A stretch of DNA of 64,000 nt from Spirosoma aureum (GTDB lineage: Bacteria > Bacteroidota > Bacteroidia > Cytophagales > Spirosomataceae): contig NZ_CP050063.1 of assembly GCF_011604685.1 (NCBI RefSeq), forward strand, positions 6,241,001 through 6,305,000. The letters are read 5' to 3'. Position 1 is the first letter of the stretch; each line of letters starts with the position of its first letter. A program made the translations under genes and the position numbers. Positions 44,908 to 53,028 of this stretch are shown one piece after another. Under the pieces are notes generated by a model. That model saw nothing but the letters and a program-made list of their open reading frames with translations. It did not search any database and had not been told where the DNA came from.

Positions 44908-46272
44908 ATGAAAAACCCAGACCTACATTCAGAATCCAGTCGCCGGAACGCCCTTAAAATGCTGGGACTTGGCTCCACTGCCGGACTCTTCGGCCTCTTC
45001 GACAGTCCTAAGGCAAGAGCCGAAAATCGTACGACTCCTGCCTACGCCAAAGGGATGGCTCCCGTTACCATCAAAAGCGTTCGGGCCATTACCACAGCAC
45101 CCGGAGGCCCTAACCTGGTCATCGTCAAGGTAGAAACCTCCGAACCCGGTCTATATGGCCTTGGATGCGCTACCTTCACCCAGCGAGCCCTTGTCGTTGT
45201 GCCCGCCATCAATGTCTACCTCAATGAATTCTGTGTCGGCAAGGATGTCGATAACATTGAAGATATGTGGCAATCGGCCTATGTCAGTTCCTACTGGCGC
45301 AACGGACCAGACCTCAACAATGCGCTCTCCGGCCTCGATCAGGCCTTGTGGGATATTAAAGGAAAACGGGCGAATATGCCTGTCTATCAGCTCCTGGGCG
45401 GCAAAGCCCGCTTTGCGGTGGATACATATACGCATGCCAGCGGACCTACACCCGAAGCGGTAGCCGATAAGGTGCAGCAATTCATGGAAATGGGGTTCCG
45501 GCACATCCGTATCCAGCAGGGTGGTTATGGTGGCGTTGGTGCAATGGCCGATATCAAACCTGATTTCAAAGCGGCTGGCTTTGCCCGCGAAACTGATGAT
45601 TTTTCGGACCAGCGGACATACTTGAAACGGGTCCCTAAAATGTTTGATATCGTTCGAAAACGATGCGGTGAGGATATTCAGCTCCTGCACGACATGCACG
45701 AACTGACCGAACCCATCGATGCCATCAACATGATTAAAGGTCTGGAAGAATACCGTCCCTATTTTATCGAAGACCCATTCTCACCGGAAAACATGGGTTG
45801 GTTTAAGCAACTCCGCGCCACCACGTCAGTACCGATTGCCATGGGTGAATTATTCAACAATGTGAACGAGTTCAAAGAGCCTATGGCTAACCAGCTTTTC
45901 GACTTTATCCGTATTCATATTTCGCAGATTGGGGGCATCACACCGGCCATGAAAGTGGCTCGGCTCGGTGAGTGGTTTAATGTGCGAACAGCCTGGCACG
46001 GCCCTGGAGACACGTCGCCGGTGGGACATGCGGCCAACAACAGCATCGACATTGCGGTCTGGAATTTCGGAATTCAGGAGTCGCAGATGTTCAACGACAA
46101 GGTGAAGGAAGTTTTTCCGGGCTGTCCTACCATCAAAAACGGTTACTACCATGTCAGTGAATCGCCAGGCCTGGGCATCGACATCAACGAAAAGGAAGCG
46201 GCCAAATATCCGATCGGCACCAAATCGCGCTGGACGGTTCGCAAGAGTGACGGCACAATTTTGAAGCCGTAA
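44908..46272 (+). CDS. Tat-exported ManD/RspA-like sugar-acid dehydratase (enolase superfamily)
   Basis: This 454-residue enzyme starts with a twin-arginine signal (SRRNALKMLGLG, R12-R13). The enolase-superfamily lid (about 52-175, with GLDQALWDIKGKRANMPVYQ) and barrel follow. Residues matching the mannonate/gluconate dehydratase set are R201 (IRIQQG), D262 and H264 (HDMHE), E288 (IEDPF), E314 (GELF), R335, and H364/D368 in WHGPGDTSPVGHAAN. Known members are cytosolic, so the Tat signal is unusual. It probably converts an aldonate to a 2-keto-3-deoxy acid in the periplasm. ATG 44908 is preferred over TTG 44881. Confidence 0.9.
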   Translation: MKNPDLHSESSRRNALKMLGLGSTAGLFGLFDSPKARAENRTTPAYAKGMAPVTIKSVRAITTAPGGPNLVIVKVETSEPGLYGLGCATFTQRALVVVPAINVYLNEFCVGKDVDNIEDMWQSAYVSSYWRNGPDLNNALSGLDQALWDIKGKRANMPVYQLLGGKARFAVDTYTHASGPTPEAVADKVQQFMEMGFRHIRIQQGGYGGVGAMADIKPDFKAAGFARETDDFSDQRTYLKRVPKMFDIVRKRCGEDIQLLHDMHELTEPIDAINMIKGLEEYRPYFIEDPFSPENMGWFKQLRATTSVPIAMGELFNNVNEFKEPMANQLFDFIRIHISQIGGITPAMKVARLGEWFNVRTAWHGPGDTSPVGHAANNSIDIAVWNFGIQESQMFNDKVKEVFPGCPTIKNGYYHVSESPGLGIDINEKEAAKYPIGTKSRWTVRKSDGTILKP

Positions 46273-46301
46273 TCGATAGTATTGGATCTTTTTCCTGAAA
46301 A

Positions 46302-46330
46302 CCTGCCGAACGTTTCGACCTTTCGGCAGG
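46302..46330 (+). other. perfect 9-bp intergenic hairpin
   Basis: CCTGCCGAA (46302-46310) pairs with TTCGGCAGG (46322-46330) just before the ATG at 46342. There is no U-run. Its position next to the ribosome-binding region suggests a translational or mRNA-stability role within the operon. Confidence 0.45.
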
Positions 46331-46341
46331 CACCAAACCGA

Positions 46342-47625
46342 ATGAAAACACGGCCTTCCCTTATCCTGCTCTTTTTTTTATTGATTTCGATTGGCGTTAG
46401 AAGCCAGCAAGCGAAAGTAAACGACGGTGAGAGCAACAGCCTATACACCAATTACAAAGGATTGGTTATGGCTGGGTATCAGGGTTGGTTTGCTGCACAG
46501 GGAGACGAGTCGAACCGAGGATGGCATCACTATCAGAAAAAGGGCAGGTTCGAGCCGGGGTTTGCTTCCATCGACTTCTGGCCCGATGTGAAAGATTATC
46601 CGAAAACGTACAAAACGGCATTTCAATACGCCAATGGCAGCCCCGCTTATGTCTATAGTCCCTACGACGAAACCAGCGTCGATCTACACTTCAGGTGGAT
46701 GAACGACTACGGTATCGATGGGGTATTCATGCAGCGGTTCCTGTCCGAAATAAAATCCGAAAGTGGGAAACGGCATTTCAACAAAGTACTGGCCAATGCG
46801 CTCAAAGCGGCCAAAAAGTACAAGCGGGCCATATGCATTATGTACGATCTAAGCGGATCAACCTCTGCCGACATGGCTCTGGTAGTGAGTGACTGGAATG
46901 AGTTGCAGCAACGTTTTGCCCTGTTCGATACGAATGAAAACCCGACCTACCTGCACCACAATGGTAAACCGCTTTTGGCTATCTGGGGTGTTGGTTTCAA
47001 TGATAACCGTAAATACACCGTTGCCGACATCCAAACCGTAGTTGATTCGATAAAAGGCCCTACGAAGAAAACCTCGATTCTGCTGGGCGTGCCGTATTAC
47101 TGGCGGACAATGACGAAAGACACGGAACCATCTGAATCGCTCCACCCGCTCATCAAAAGTGCCGACATTATTATGCCCTGGGCCGTCGGTCGTTACAATG
47201 CCAGTACGTACGCTTCTGTCGCCGGCAATACCCTGGCCGATGACATAGCCTGGTGCAAAACCCATTCAGTCGATTATGTACCACTTGTTTTTCCGGGATT
47301 CAGTTGGGGAAATTTAAAAAATAATCCTGCGGTCTATAATCAGATTCCGCGACTAAAGGGCGATTTCCTGTGGCAACAAGTCGCTGGCGCAAAGCAGGCT
47401 GGCGCTCAAAGCCTGTATGTAGCCATGTTCGATGAGATTGATGAGGGAACGGCTATTTTTAAAACAAAAAAAGAAGATGAACTACCTTTGAATGGCAATG
47501 GTAACTTTGTGGGTATTGAAGCTGATCTGGATGCTGATTATTATTTATGGCTCACAGGGCAGGCAGCCAGTTGGTTTCATAAAAACAAAGGATACAATCA
47601 GCAAAAACCATTCAGAAAAAAGTAG
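46342..47625 (+). CDS. GH71/GH99-like glycoside hydrolase
   Basis: This 427-residue exported enzyme has a signal peptide (about 1-20, ISIGVRSQQ). The GH71/99-like barrel reads VMAGYQGWFAAQGDESNRGW near the start, then WMNDYGIDGVFMQRFLSEI, ICIMYDLSGS and PLVFPGFSWGNL, and ends with LYVAMFDEIDEGTAIFK. The acidic Y-D and D-E-x-D-E motifs match the family's catalytic face. GH99 members are endo-alpha-mannosidases and mannanases, but many Bacteroidetes homologues are uncharacterised. I use ATG 46342, since the upstream TTG would translate through an intergenic hairpin. It lies 3 bases before the GH43 gene. Confidence 0.87.
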   Translation: MKTRPSLILLFFLLISIGVRSQQAKVNDGESNSLYTNYKGLVMAGYQGWFAAQGDESNRGWHHYQKKGRFEPGFASIDFWPDVKDYPKTYKTAFQYANGSPAYVYSPYDETSVDLHFRWMNDYGIDGVFMQRFLSEIKSESGKRHFNKVLANALKAAKKYKRAICIMYDLSGSTSADMALVVSDWNELQQRFALFDTNENPTYLHHNGKPLLAIWGVGFNDNRKYTVADIQTVVDSIKGPTKKTSILLGVPYYWRTMTKDTEPSESLHPLIKSADIIMPWAVGRYNASTYASVAGNTLADDIAWCKTHSVDYVPLVFPGFSWGNLKNNPAVYNQIPRLKGDFLWQQVAGAKQAGAQSLYVAMFDEIDEGTAIFKTKKEDELPLNGNGNFVGIEADLDADYYLWLTGQAASWFHKNKGYNQQKPFRKK

Positions 47626-47628
47626 CTC

Positions 47629-49197
47629 ATGAAATTTACCCTGGCCATTGCGATACTGTTATTGATGACCCTACGATGCAGTGCGCAATCGGGTCGGGCA
47701 CCCGGATCAGGTGCCACGTATCGCAATCCGGTCATTGCCGGTGACTTTGCCGACCCATCGGTTATTCGCGTTGGCGATACGTATTACGCGGCTGGCACCT
47801 CATCGGAGTGGGGACCCGCCTATCCGATTTACACCTCAAAAGATCTGGTCAACTGGGACTATGTAGGACCCGTTTTTAAAACCCTGCCCGATTGGACAAT
47901 GGGCAGCTTTTGGGCGCCCGAGCTTTTTTATCGGAATGGTTCATTTTATTGCTACTATACGGCCCGTCGAAAATCAGACAAACGATCGTATATCGGTGTC
48001 GCTTCTACCCGCGACCTTCGTAAGGGATTCACAGACCACGGATTACTGATCGAATGGACTACGGAAGCCATTGACGCATTTGTGCTTGAAGACGGCGCTA
48101 AATTGTACATAACCTGGAAAGCTTACGGTCTCGACAAAGGAAAAGACATCGAAATTCTCGGTGCCGAATTGGCTCCCGATGGGCTTAACGTAACCGGGAA
48201 AGCATTTACGCTCCTGAAGGCTGATCGAAATACCTGGGAAGCTGGCGGAGCCGAAGGGCAGGCAATCGTTAAGCGAGGTCGCTATTATTACATGACCTAT
48301 TCGGGCAATGCGTGTTGTGGTGCGCAGTGCAACTATCAGGTGGGTTTTGCCCGCGCCGAAACGCTTCAGGGTCCCTGGCAAAAATACGCCGGCAATCCCG
48401 TATTGGTCAGTAACGACAGCTGGAAATGCCCTGGTCACGGAACGGTCGTCACGACGCCGGACAATCGGTATTTCTATTTGCATCACGCCTACAATGGCGT
48501 CGATTTTACCAACACCGGGCGGCAGGGCGTACTCAGTGAATTGGTTTGGGATGAAAAGACCCTTTGGCCTTCGTTCCTGAACGGGACCGCCACACCCACC
48601 GAAGCCAAATCACCCACGGGAGCCTTGCAGAAAAAGAACACTGATCTGGCAATTGATTTTGGTAAAAATACGGCAGATATAGCCTGGGTATGGGATGTAA
48701 GCCGTCCTAAACCCGTATTTACTATCGGAGATGGTCAGTTGCAACTGGCCAACTCGACACCGGGCACATCGGGCAGTTTTCTGGGGTTGGTTCTAAAAAA
48801 AGGGACATACACCTTTTCTGCGGGCATTAATCCACAAGCCGATTTGCTCCAAAGCATATGCCTGTATGGAGACGCCAGTAATGCGCTGGGCCTGGGGGTT
48901 CGTAAAGGTTCACTCGAACTCTGGCAAATCAAAGAGGGGGTTCGATCGGTGTTGAAAACACAGCCAATTCCCGAAAACACGTCTGCTGTTCAGCTACAGG
49001 TACGCAGCCGTTCAGGCTCGTCTTATGAATTCGGCTGGGCAGCCAAAGGAGGCCCGATGAACCAGCTGCCTATTGATAATCAACCCAATGGCTCATTTTT
49101 ACCCCGTTGGGACCGGGCACCACGCATAGGTATTAGTGTTTCGGGCGAACAGAAAGGCAGTAGCCGAATTCAGTCGCTGGCGATGCAGTACAACTAA
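47629..49197 (+). CDS. GH43-family glycosidase
   Basis: This 522-residue enzyme has a signal peptide (about 1-20, MTLRCSAQS). The five-bladed GH43 propeller starts with YRNPVIAGDFADPSVIRVGD, where the DPS aspartate (D42) is the catalytic base. YPIYTSKDLVNWDYVGPVF and the general-acid segment EAGGAEGQAI follow (about 205-212). The C-terminal beta-sandwich (about 345-520) fits the accessory domain of xylosidase/arabinofuranosidase members. It likely removes arabinose or xylose (or galactose) side chains. It is last in the locus, followed by a degenerate palindrome (copy C). The 3-base gap to the preceding gene indicates cotranscription. Confidence 0.92.
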   Translation: MKFTLAIAILLLMTLRCSAQSGRAPGSGATYRNPVIAGDFADPSVIRVGDTYYAAGTSSEWGPAYPIYTSKDLVNWDYVGPVFKTLPDWTMGSFWAPELFYRNGSFYCYYTARRKSDKRSYIGVASTRDLRKGFTDHGLLIEWTTEAIDAFVLEDGAKLYITWKAYGLDKGKDIEILGAELAPDGLNVTGKAFTLLKADRNTWEAGGAEGQAIVKRGRYYYMTYSGNACCGAQCNYQVGFARAETLQGPWQKYAGNPVLVSNDSWKCPGHGTVVTTPDNRYFYLHHAYNGVDFTNTGRQGVLSELVWDEKTLWPSFLNGTATPTEAKSPTGALQKKNTDLAIDFGKNTADIAWVWDVSRPKPVFTIGDGQLQLANSTPGTSGSFLGLVLKKGTYTFSAGINPQADLLQSICLYGDASNALGLGVRKGSLELWQIKEGVRSVLKTQPIPENTSAVQLQVRSRSGSSYEFGWAAKGGPMNQLPIDNQPNGSFLPRWDRAPRIGISVSGEQKGSSRIQSLAMQYN

Positions 49198-49281
49198 GCC
49201 GATAAGATTAACTAGACTTTACAGAACTTCGTCCAAAGCCATGCCACCGCACGGTGCGTGGTTAGTTTTTACATCAGTAGT

Positions 49282-49312
49282 AACCGTGGCACGACTTTTG
49301 GCAAAAGTCGTG
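49282..49312. repeat. dispersed palindrome, copy C (rearranged)
   Basis: One half of the core, AACCGTGGCAC (49282-49292), runs into CACGACTTTTG-G-CAAAAGTCGTG (49290-49312), a perfect 11-bp hairpin. Here the fold is at the outer arm rather than at the core centre, so the half-units are in inside-out order compared with copies A, B, D and E. Confidence 0.65.
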
Positions 49313-49482
49313 TATACTTGAAAATCGCAGGTAAAAACGATCGGTCTGCTGTTAAACACACATGCTTCCAGCATACAAGCTCTACGGTGTTTATTTTCGA
49401 ATTCATAACTCACGTTAATAATAGTATTATTTTGCGTAATCTAACCCCATAAGAACCTTATCGTATTCAACTTCAATTCCCT

Positions 49483-50877
49483 ATGGATGGTAGCATTGTC
49501 ATAAGTATCGTCATTGCCTTTCTGGTTGTGCGGTGGTTTCGTCGATTTATGAATACGGCCACCTACCTTCCCCAGTGGGATAATGTGCTGAAGCAAAGCT
49601 GGCTAGTTTTTATTGTTTTTATTGTCATCGGGCAATTGTTTTCGATCAAGGACAGCCATTTAAATGATTGGTATCTTTTTATCACGTTCAGTGGCGTGGT
49701 CGTCGCTCTGTTTATGATGCGCTCCTATCGACCGGCCCGAACGTTATTATTGGCAGTCATACCGTTTATGTTCTGCTTTTTAGTTTCTACACTGTTGGAA
49801 AGTATTGTACCCTCATTTGCCAAACAATACGGTGATTTGCTTGATTCGTCGAAGGTATTTGCCAGTATCTGGTTATTTACGTTCGTTATTATTGCCCGTA
49901 ATCAGAAAAAAACAATAGAGGCCGATCGGTTGAAGCAGGAAGCAGAAGCCGAACGCACCCGGATGATCGAAGCGCAGAACGCTGACCTTGAACAGCTTGT
50001 GCAGGCCCGTACGGCAGAACTAATGGGGCAAAAGGAAGAACTACAGCAAGCACTTGTCCATTTGCAGGCCGCACAAAATCAGCTCATTCAGTCCGAAAAA
50101 ATGGCGTCATTGGGAGAGCTTACCGCCGGTATTGCTCATGAGATTCAGAACCCTCTGAACTTTGTCAACAACTTTGCCGAAGTCTCCGTCGAATTGGTCG
50201 ACGAACTCAAGGAAGAATTGGCAAAACCTGAAATAGATAAAGATTACATTCTGGATTTAGCCGATAACCTGACCCTTAGTCAACAGAAAATCAATCATCA
50301 TGGCCGTCGGGCCGATGCCATTGTGAAGGCCATGCTCCAACACTCCAGGAGTAGCACCGATGAACGTCAACTCATCGACATCAATGCGCTTTGTGATGAG
50401 TTTCTTCGGTTGTCCTACCATGGATTGCGGGCGAAGGACAAAGAGTTCAATGCCGAATTAGTTACTCAATTTGACCCTAAAGCCGATAAGATAATGGCCG
50501 CCGGGCAAGAAATGGGCCGGGTGTTGCTCAATCTGTTCAACAATGCCTTTTATTCTGTTTCTGAGAAGAAAAAACGAAAAATCGGGCCAGCCGATTACAT
50601 GCCTCTGGTACAGGTTGGTACGAAACGCCTTTCTGATCAGATCGAGATTCGGGTCAGAGACAATGGGCTTGGCATTCCGCAGGAGGTCCTCGATAAAATC
50701 TATCAGCCTTTTTTTACGACCAAACCAACCGGAGAAGGTACTGGATTGGGGTTATCTCTTTCGTATGACATCATTACGAAGGGACACAATGGCACGCTTA
50801 AGGTGAACACAAGTGAAAACGAGTTTGCCGAATTTGTGATTACTCTACCGGCATCTGACGGAATCAGCGTATCTTAG
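49483..50877 (+). CDS. membrane histidine kinase
   Basis: This 464-residue kinase has four N-terminal TM helices (about 5-20, 38-52, 64-79, 87-105) plus a further helix around 125-138. A coiled coil (about 140-205, Q/E/A-rich) follows, then HisKA with H219 in LTAGIAHEIQNPLNFV. The HATPase_c domain has N-box LLNLFNNAFYSV (348-359), G1 DNGLGIP and G2 GEGTGLGLSLSYDI. It has no periplasmic domain, so it probably senses a membrane or intracellular cue. It heads a run of a receiver, a receiver-cyclase and an HD gene, all on the same strand with 18-base, overlapping and 81-base junctions. Confidence 0.93.
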   Translation: MDGSIVISIVIAFLVVRWFRRFMNTATYLPQWDNVLKQSWLVFIVFIVIGQLFSIKDSHLNDWYLFITFSGVVVALFMMRSYRPARTLLLAVIPFMFCFLVSTLLESIVPSFAKQYGDLLDSSKVFASIWLFTFVIIARNQKKTIEADRLKQEAEAERTRMIEAQNADLEQLVQARTAELMGQKEELQQALVHLQAAQNQLIQSEKMASLGELTAGIAHEIQNPLNFVNNFAEVSVELVDELKEELAKPEIDKDYILDLADNLTLSQQKINHHGRRADAIVKAMLQHSRSSTDERQLIDINALCDEFLRLSYHGLRAKDKEFNAELVTQFDPKADKIMAAGQEMGRVLLNLFNNAFYSVSEKKKRKIGPADYMPLVQVGTKRLSDQIEIRVRDNGLGIPQEVLDKIYQPFFTTKPTGEGTGLGLSLSYDIITKGHNGTLKVNTSENEFAEFVITLPASDGISVS

Positions 50878-50895
50878 ATCATAAAATCGCCTTAC

Positions 50896-51276
50896 ATGAA
50901 GATATTAGTGGTCGATGACGAAACGGATATTCAACCATTGTTTGAGCAACGGTTCAGACGGGAAATCCGAAGCGGTACTATGACATTTACGTTCGCCAAC
51001 TCGGGCGAATCTGCCCTGGCTTATTTAGCGCAAAAAGGAACCGAAGCTGTCCTTATCCTGTCCGATATCAACATGCCTGGCATGAGTGGTCTGGAACTGT
51101 TGCGCCGGATTCGGAAGAGCCCTGTCGTTCCATCACCCATCGTCATGATGATTACGGCCTACGGCGACCAGCAGAATCATGATCAGGCCATACGCGATGG
51201 AGCCGATGATTTTTTAACCAAACCAATCGATTTTGCCGAGTTGAAAAATAAACTCAGCCAGTTGAATCCGTTATGA
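50896..51276 (+). CDS. stand-alone response-regulator receiver
   Basis: This 126-residue CheY-like protein has the acidic pair VDDE (7-9), phospho-acceptor D57 (LILSDINMPGMSG), T87 (MMITAYG) and K109 (FLTKPIDF). It has no output domain. It overlaps the next receiver-cyclase gene by four bases, and the two share the opening VVDDETD and the QRFRREIR / QKFRRKIR segment. They therefore look like a duplication. It may be a phosphate sink or an alternative output for the kinase upstream. Confidence 0.94.
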   Translation: MKILVVDDETDIQPLFEQRFRREIRSGTMTFTFANSGESALAYLAQKGTEAVLILSDINMPGMSGLELLRRIRKSPVVPSPIVMMITAYGDQQNHDQAIRDGADDFLTKPIDFAELKNKLSQLNPL

Positions 51277-52319
51277 GTACAAAAATATTGGTGGTCGATG
51301 ACGAAACTGACCTCGAATTGCTGATCAAACAGAAGTTCAGACGTAAGATTCGTGAGAATGCGTATGAATTTATCTTCGCCAGCAATGGTCAGGAAGCACT
51401 AACTAAATTAGCAGAACACCCTGATGTCGAGATCGTTTTAAGCGACCTTAACATGCCAATTATGGATGGGCTTACGCTGCTGACAAAACTTCCGGCACTG
51501 AATGCAATTTTGAAGGCAGTTGTTGTATCAGCCTATGGGGATATGAATAACATCCGCACTGCCATGAACCGGGGGGCTTTCGATTTTGTCATGAAACCGG
51601 TTGATTTTTCTGACCTGGAAATAACGATTGAAAAAACCATAAGTTATGTCGCGCAGGTACGCGAAACGCTTCGTGCCATTCAGGAAAACAATATCCTGAA
51701 AATGTATGTAGACGAAACGGTGATCAACTTTATGGCCCGGCCCGAGTTCGAAAATAGCTTATTGGTGAGCGAAATCGTTGAGGCCACAGTCGTTTTTTTT
51801 GATATCTGTGGGTTCACTGCAATCTCCGAAAAGCTACCTCCCGATCAGGTCGTTAACTTACTGAATACATATTTCGACCAGATCGTAAAAGGAGTCATTG
51901 CCCAGGGCGGCTACGTCGATAAATTTATGGGTGATGCCGTGATGGCTGTTTTCCGGGGAACTCACCACCTCGACCGTGCCATTGATGCGGCTCTGGCCGT
52001 GCGGCAACAGATTCAGACCAATCAGGCACAGCTATCAGAAGGTATTCAATTTCAACCGAGCGTGTCTACGGGTATTAATACAGGAGAGATGGTTTCAGGA
52101 AATATTGGATCGGCATCGCTCCGGCGGCTGGATTATACGGTTATCGGCGATACGGTCAATTTGGCGCAGCGGCTTCAGTCAGTGGCCAAACCCAATCAGA
52201 TTTTAATCAACGAGTCTACCTATCAGCGCATTAAGGAATCGTTTCAGTGCGAAAAAGTTGGCGAAGTAAACCTGAAAAACAAAGCCAACCCCGTTACTAT
52301 TTACGAAGTACTGGCTTAG
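51273..52319 (+). CDS. response regulator fused to class III adenylate cyclase
   Basis: This 348-residue protein has a receiver (1-122, D58 in VLSDLNMP, K108 in FVMKPVDF), a signalling helix (about 123-160) and a class III cyclase catalytic domain (165-348). The catalytic set is complete: metal aspartates D177 (FFDICGFT) and D221 (KFMGDAVMAVF), purine-selecting K217 and T289 (LDYTVIGDT), and transition-state N296 and R300 (NLAQR). The K/T pair is the form seen in bacterial cAMP-making CyaC-type enzymes, so ATP is the predicted substrate. It is presumably switched by the kinase two genes upstream. Confidence 0.94.
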   Translation: MSTKILVVDDETDLELLIKQKFRRKIRENAYEFIFASNGQEALTKLAEHPDVEIVLSDLNMPIMDGLTLLTKLPALNAILKAVVVSAYGDMNNIRTAMNRGAFDFVMKPVDFSDLEITIEKTISYVAQVRETLRAIQENNILKMYVDETVINFMARPEFENSLLVSEIVEATVVFFDICGFTAISEKLPPDQVVNLLNTYFDQIVKGVIAQGGYVDKFMGDAVMAVFRGTHHLDRAIDAALAVRQQIQTNQAQLSEGIQFQPSVSTGINTGEMVSGNIGSASLRRLDYTVIGDTVNLAQRLQSVAKPNQILINESTYQRIKESFQCEKVGEVNLKNKANPVTIYEVLA

Positions 52320-52400
52320 TTAAAGGTTACATTTTTTATAAAGTTAACCCTAGCTTTGTGACCAAGTACGGTATCGATCATTCAGGAAAACGGCTATTCT

Positions 52401-53003
52401 ATGAACTACCAGGCTGCCGAACACTACATCCTGCATCAGTTGAGGACAAACCTGTCGCCAACACTCTATTATCATGGTGTTCATCACACACTGGACGTAG
52501 TACAGGCGGCCCGTCGCCTGGCCGAAGCGGAAAGAATTGATGACGAAGAGTCCGTCGAGTTGCTGCATACAGCGGCCTGTTTTCACGATGCCGGTTTTCT
52601 GACTACTTATCAGGGACATGAAGAAAAAGGAGGCTTGATTGCCAGGGAGGTTCTGCCGCGTTATAATTACCTGCCCCAGCAGATCGAGATTATTTGTGGA
52701 ATGATTATGGCCACCCGAATTCCACAAACACCCCTCACTCAGCTAGAGCGAATTATATGCGATGCCGATCTTGATTATCTTGGTCGCGACGACTTCGAAC
52801 CCATTGCCGATTCGCTTTTTCAGGAACTCCAGGCCCGGAATATGGTGACCAGCAAGCCGGCCTGGAACCGCATACAGGTTCAGTTTCTGGAAAAACACCA
52901 CTATTGGACCACGACTGCTATTGCCTGGCGTCAGGCTACCAAGCAGCAATGGCTCGACAAATTGCGAACCATTGTCGAATCAGAAACGAATCTGGCTAAT
53001 TAA
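52401..53003 (+). CDS. HD-domain metal-dependent phosphohydrolase
   Basis: This 200-residue soluble protein carries an HD superfamily metal centre: H29 (YHGVHHTLDV), H62-D63 (ACFHDAGF), a further histidine near 73 (QGHEEKGG) and an acidic D121/D123 (CDADLDYLGRDD). Similar stand-alone HD proteins hydrolyse phosphodiesters or phosphomonoesters of nucleotides. Located 81 bases after a cyclase, it may degrade the cyclic nucleotide, which is inference. It converges with the gene for a cyclic-nucleotide-binding membrane protein across 25 bases. Confidence 0.85.
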   Translation: MNYQAAEHYILHQLRTNLSPTLYYHGVHHTLDVVQAARRLAEAERIDDEESVELLHTAACFHDAGFLTTYQGHEEKGGLIAREVLPRYNYLPQQIEIICGMIMATRIPQTPLTQLERIICDADLDYLGRDDFEPIADSLFQELQARNMVTSKPAWNRIQVQFLEKHHYWTTTAIAWRQATKQQWLDKLRTIVESETNLAN

Positions 53004-53028
53004 GTGTACTTGTATCAGGGGCAACCAA

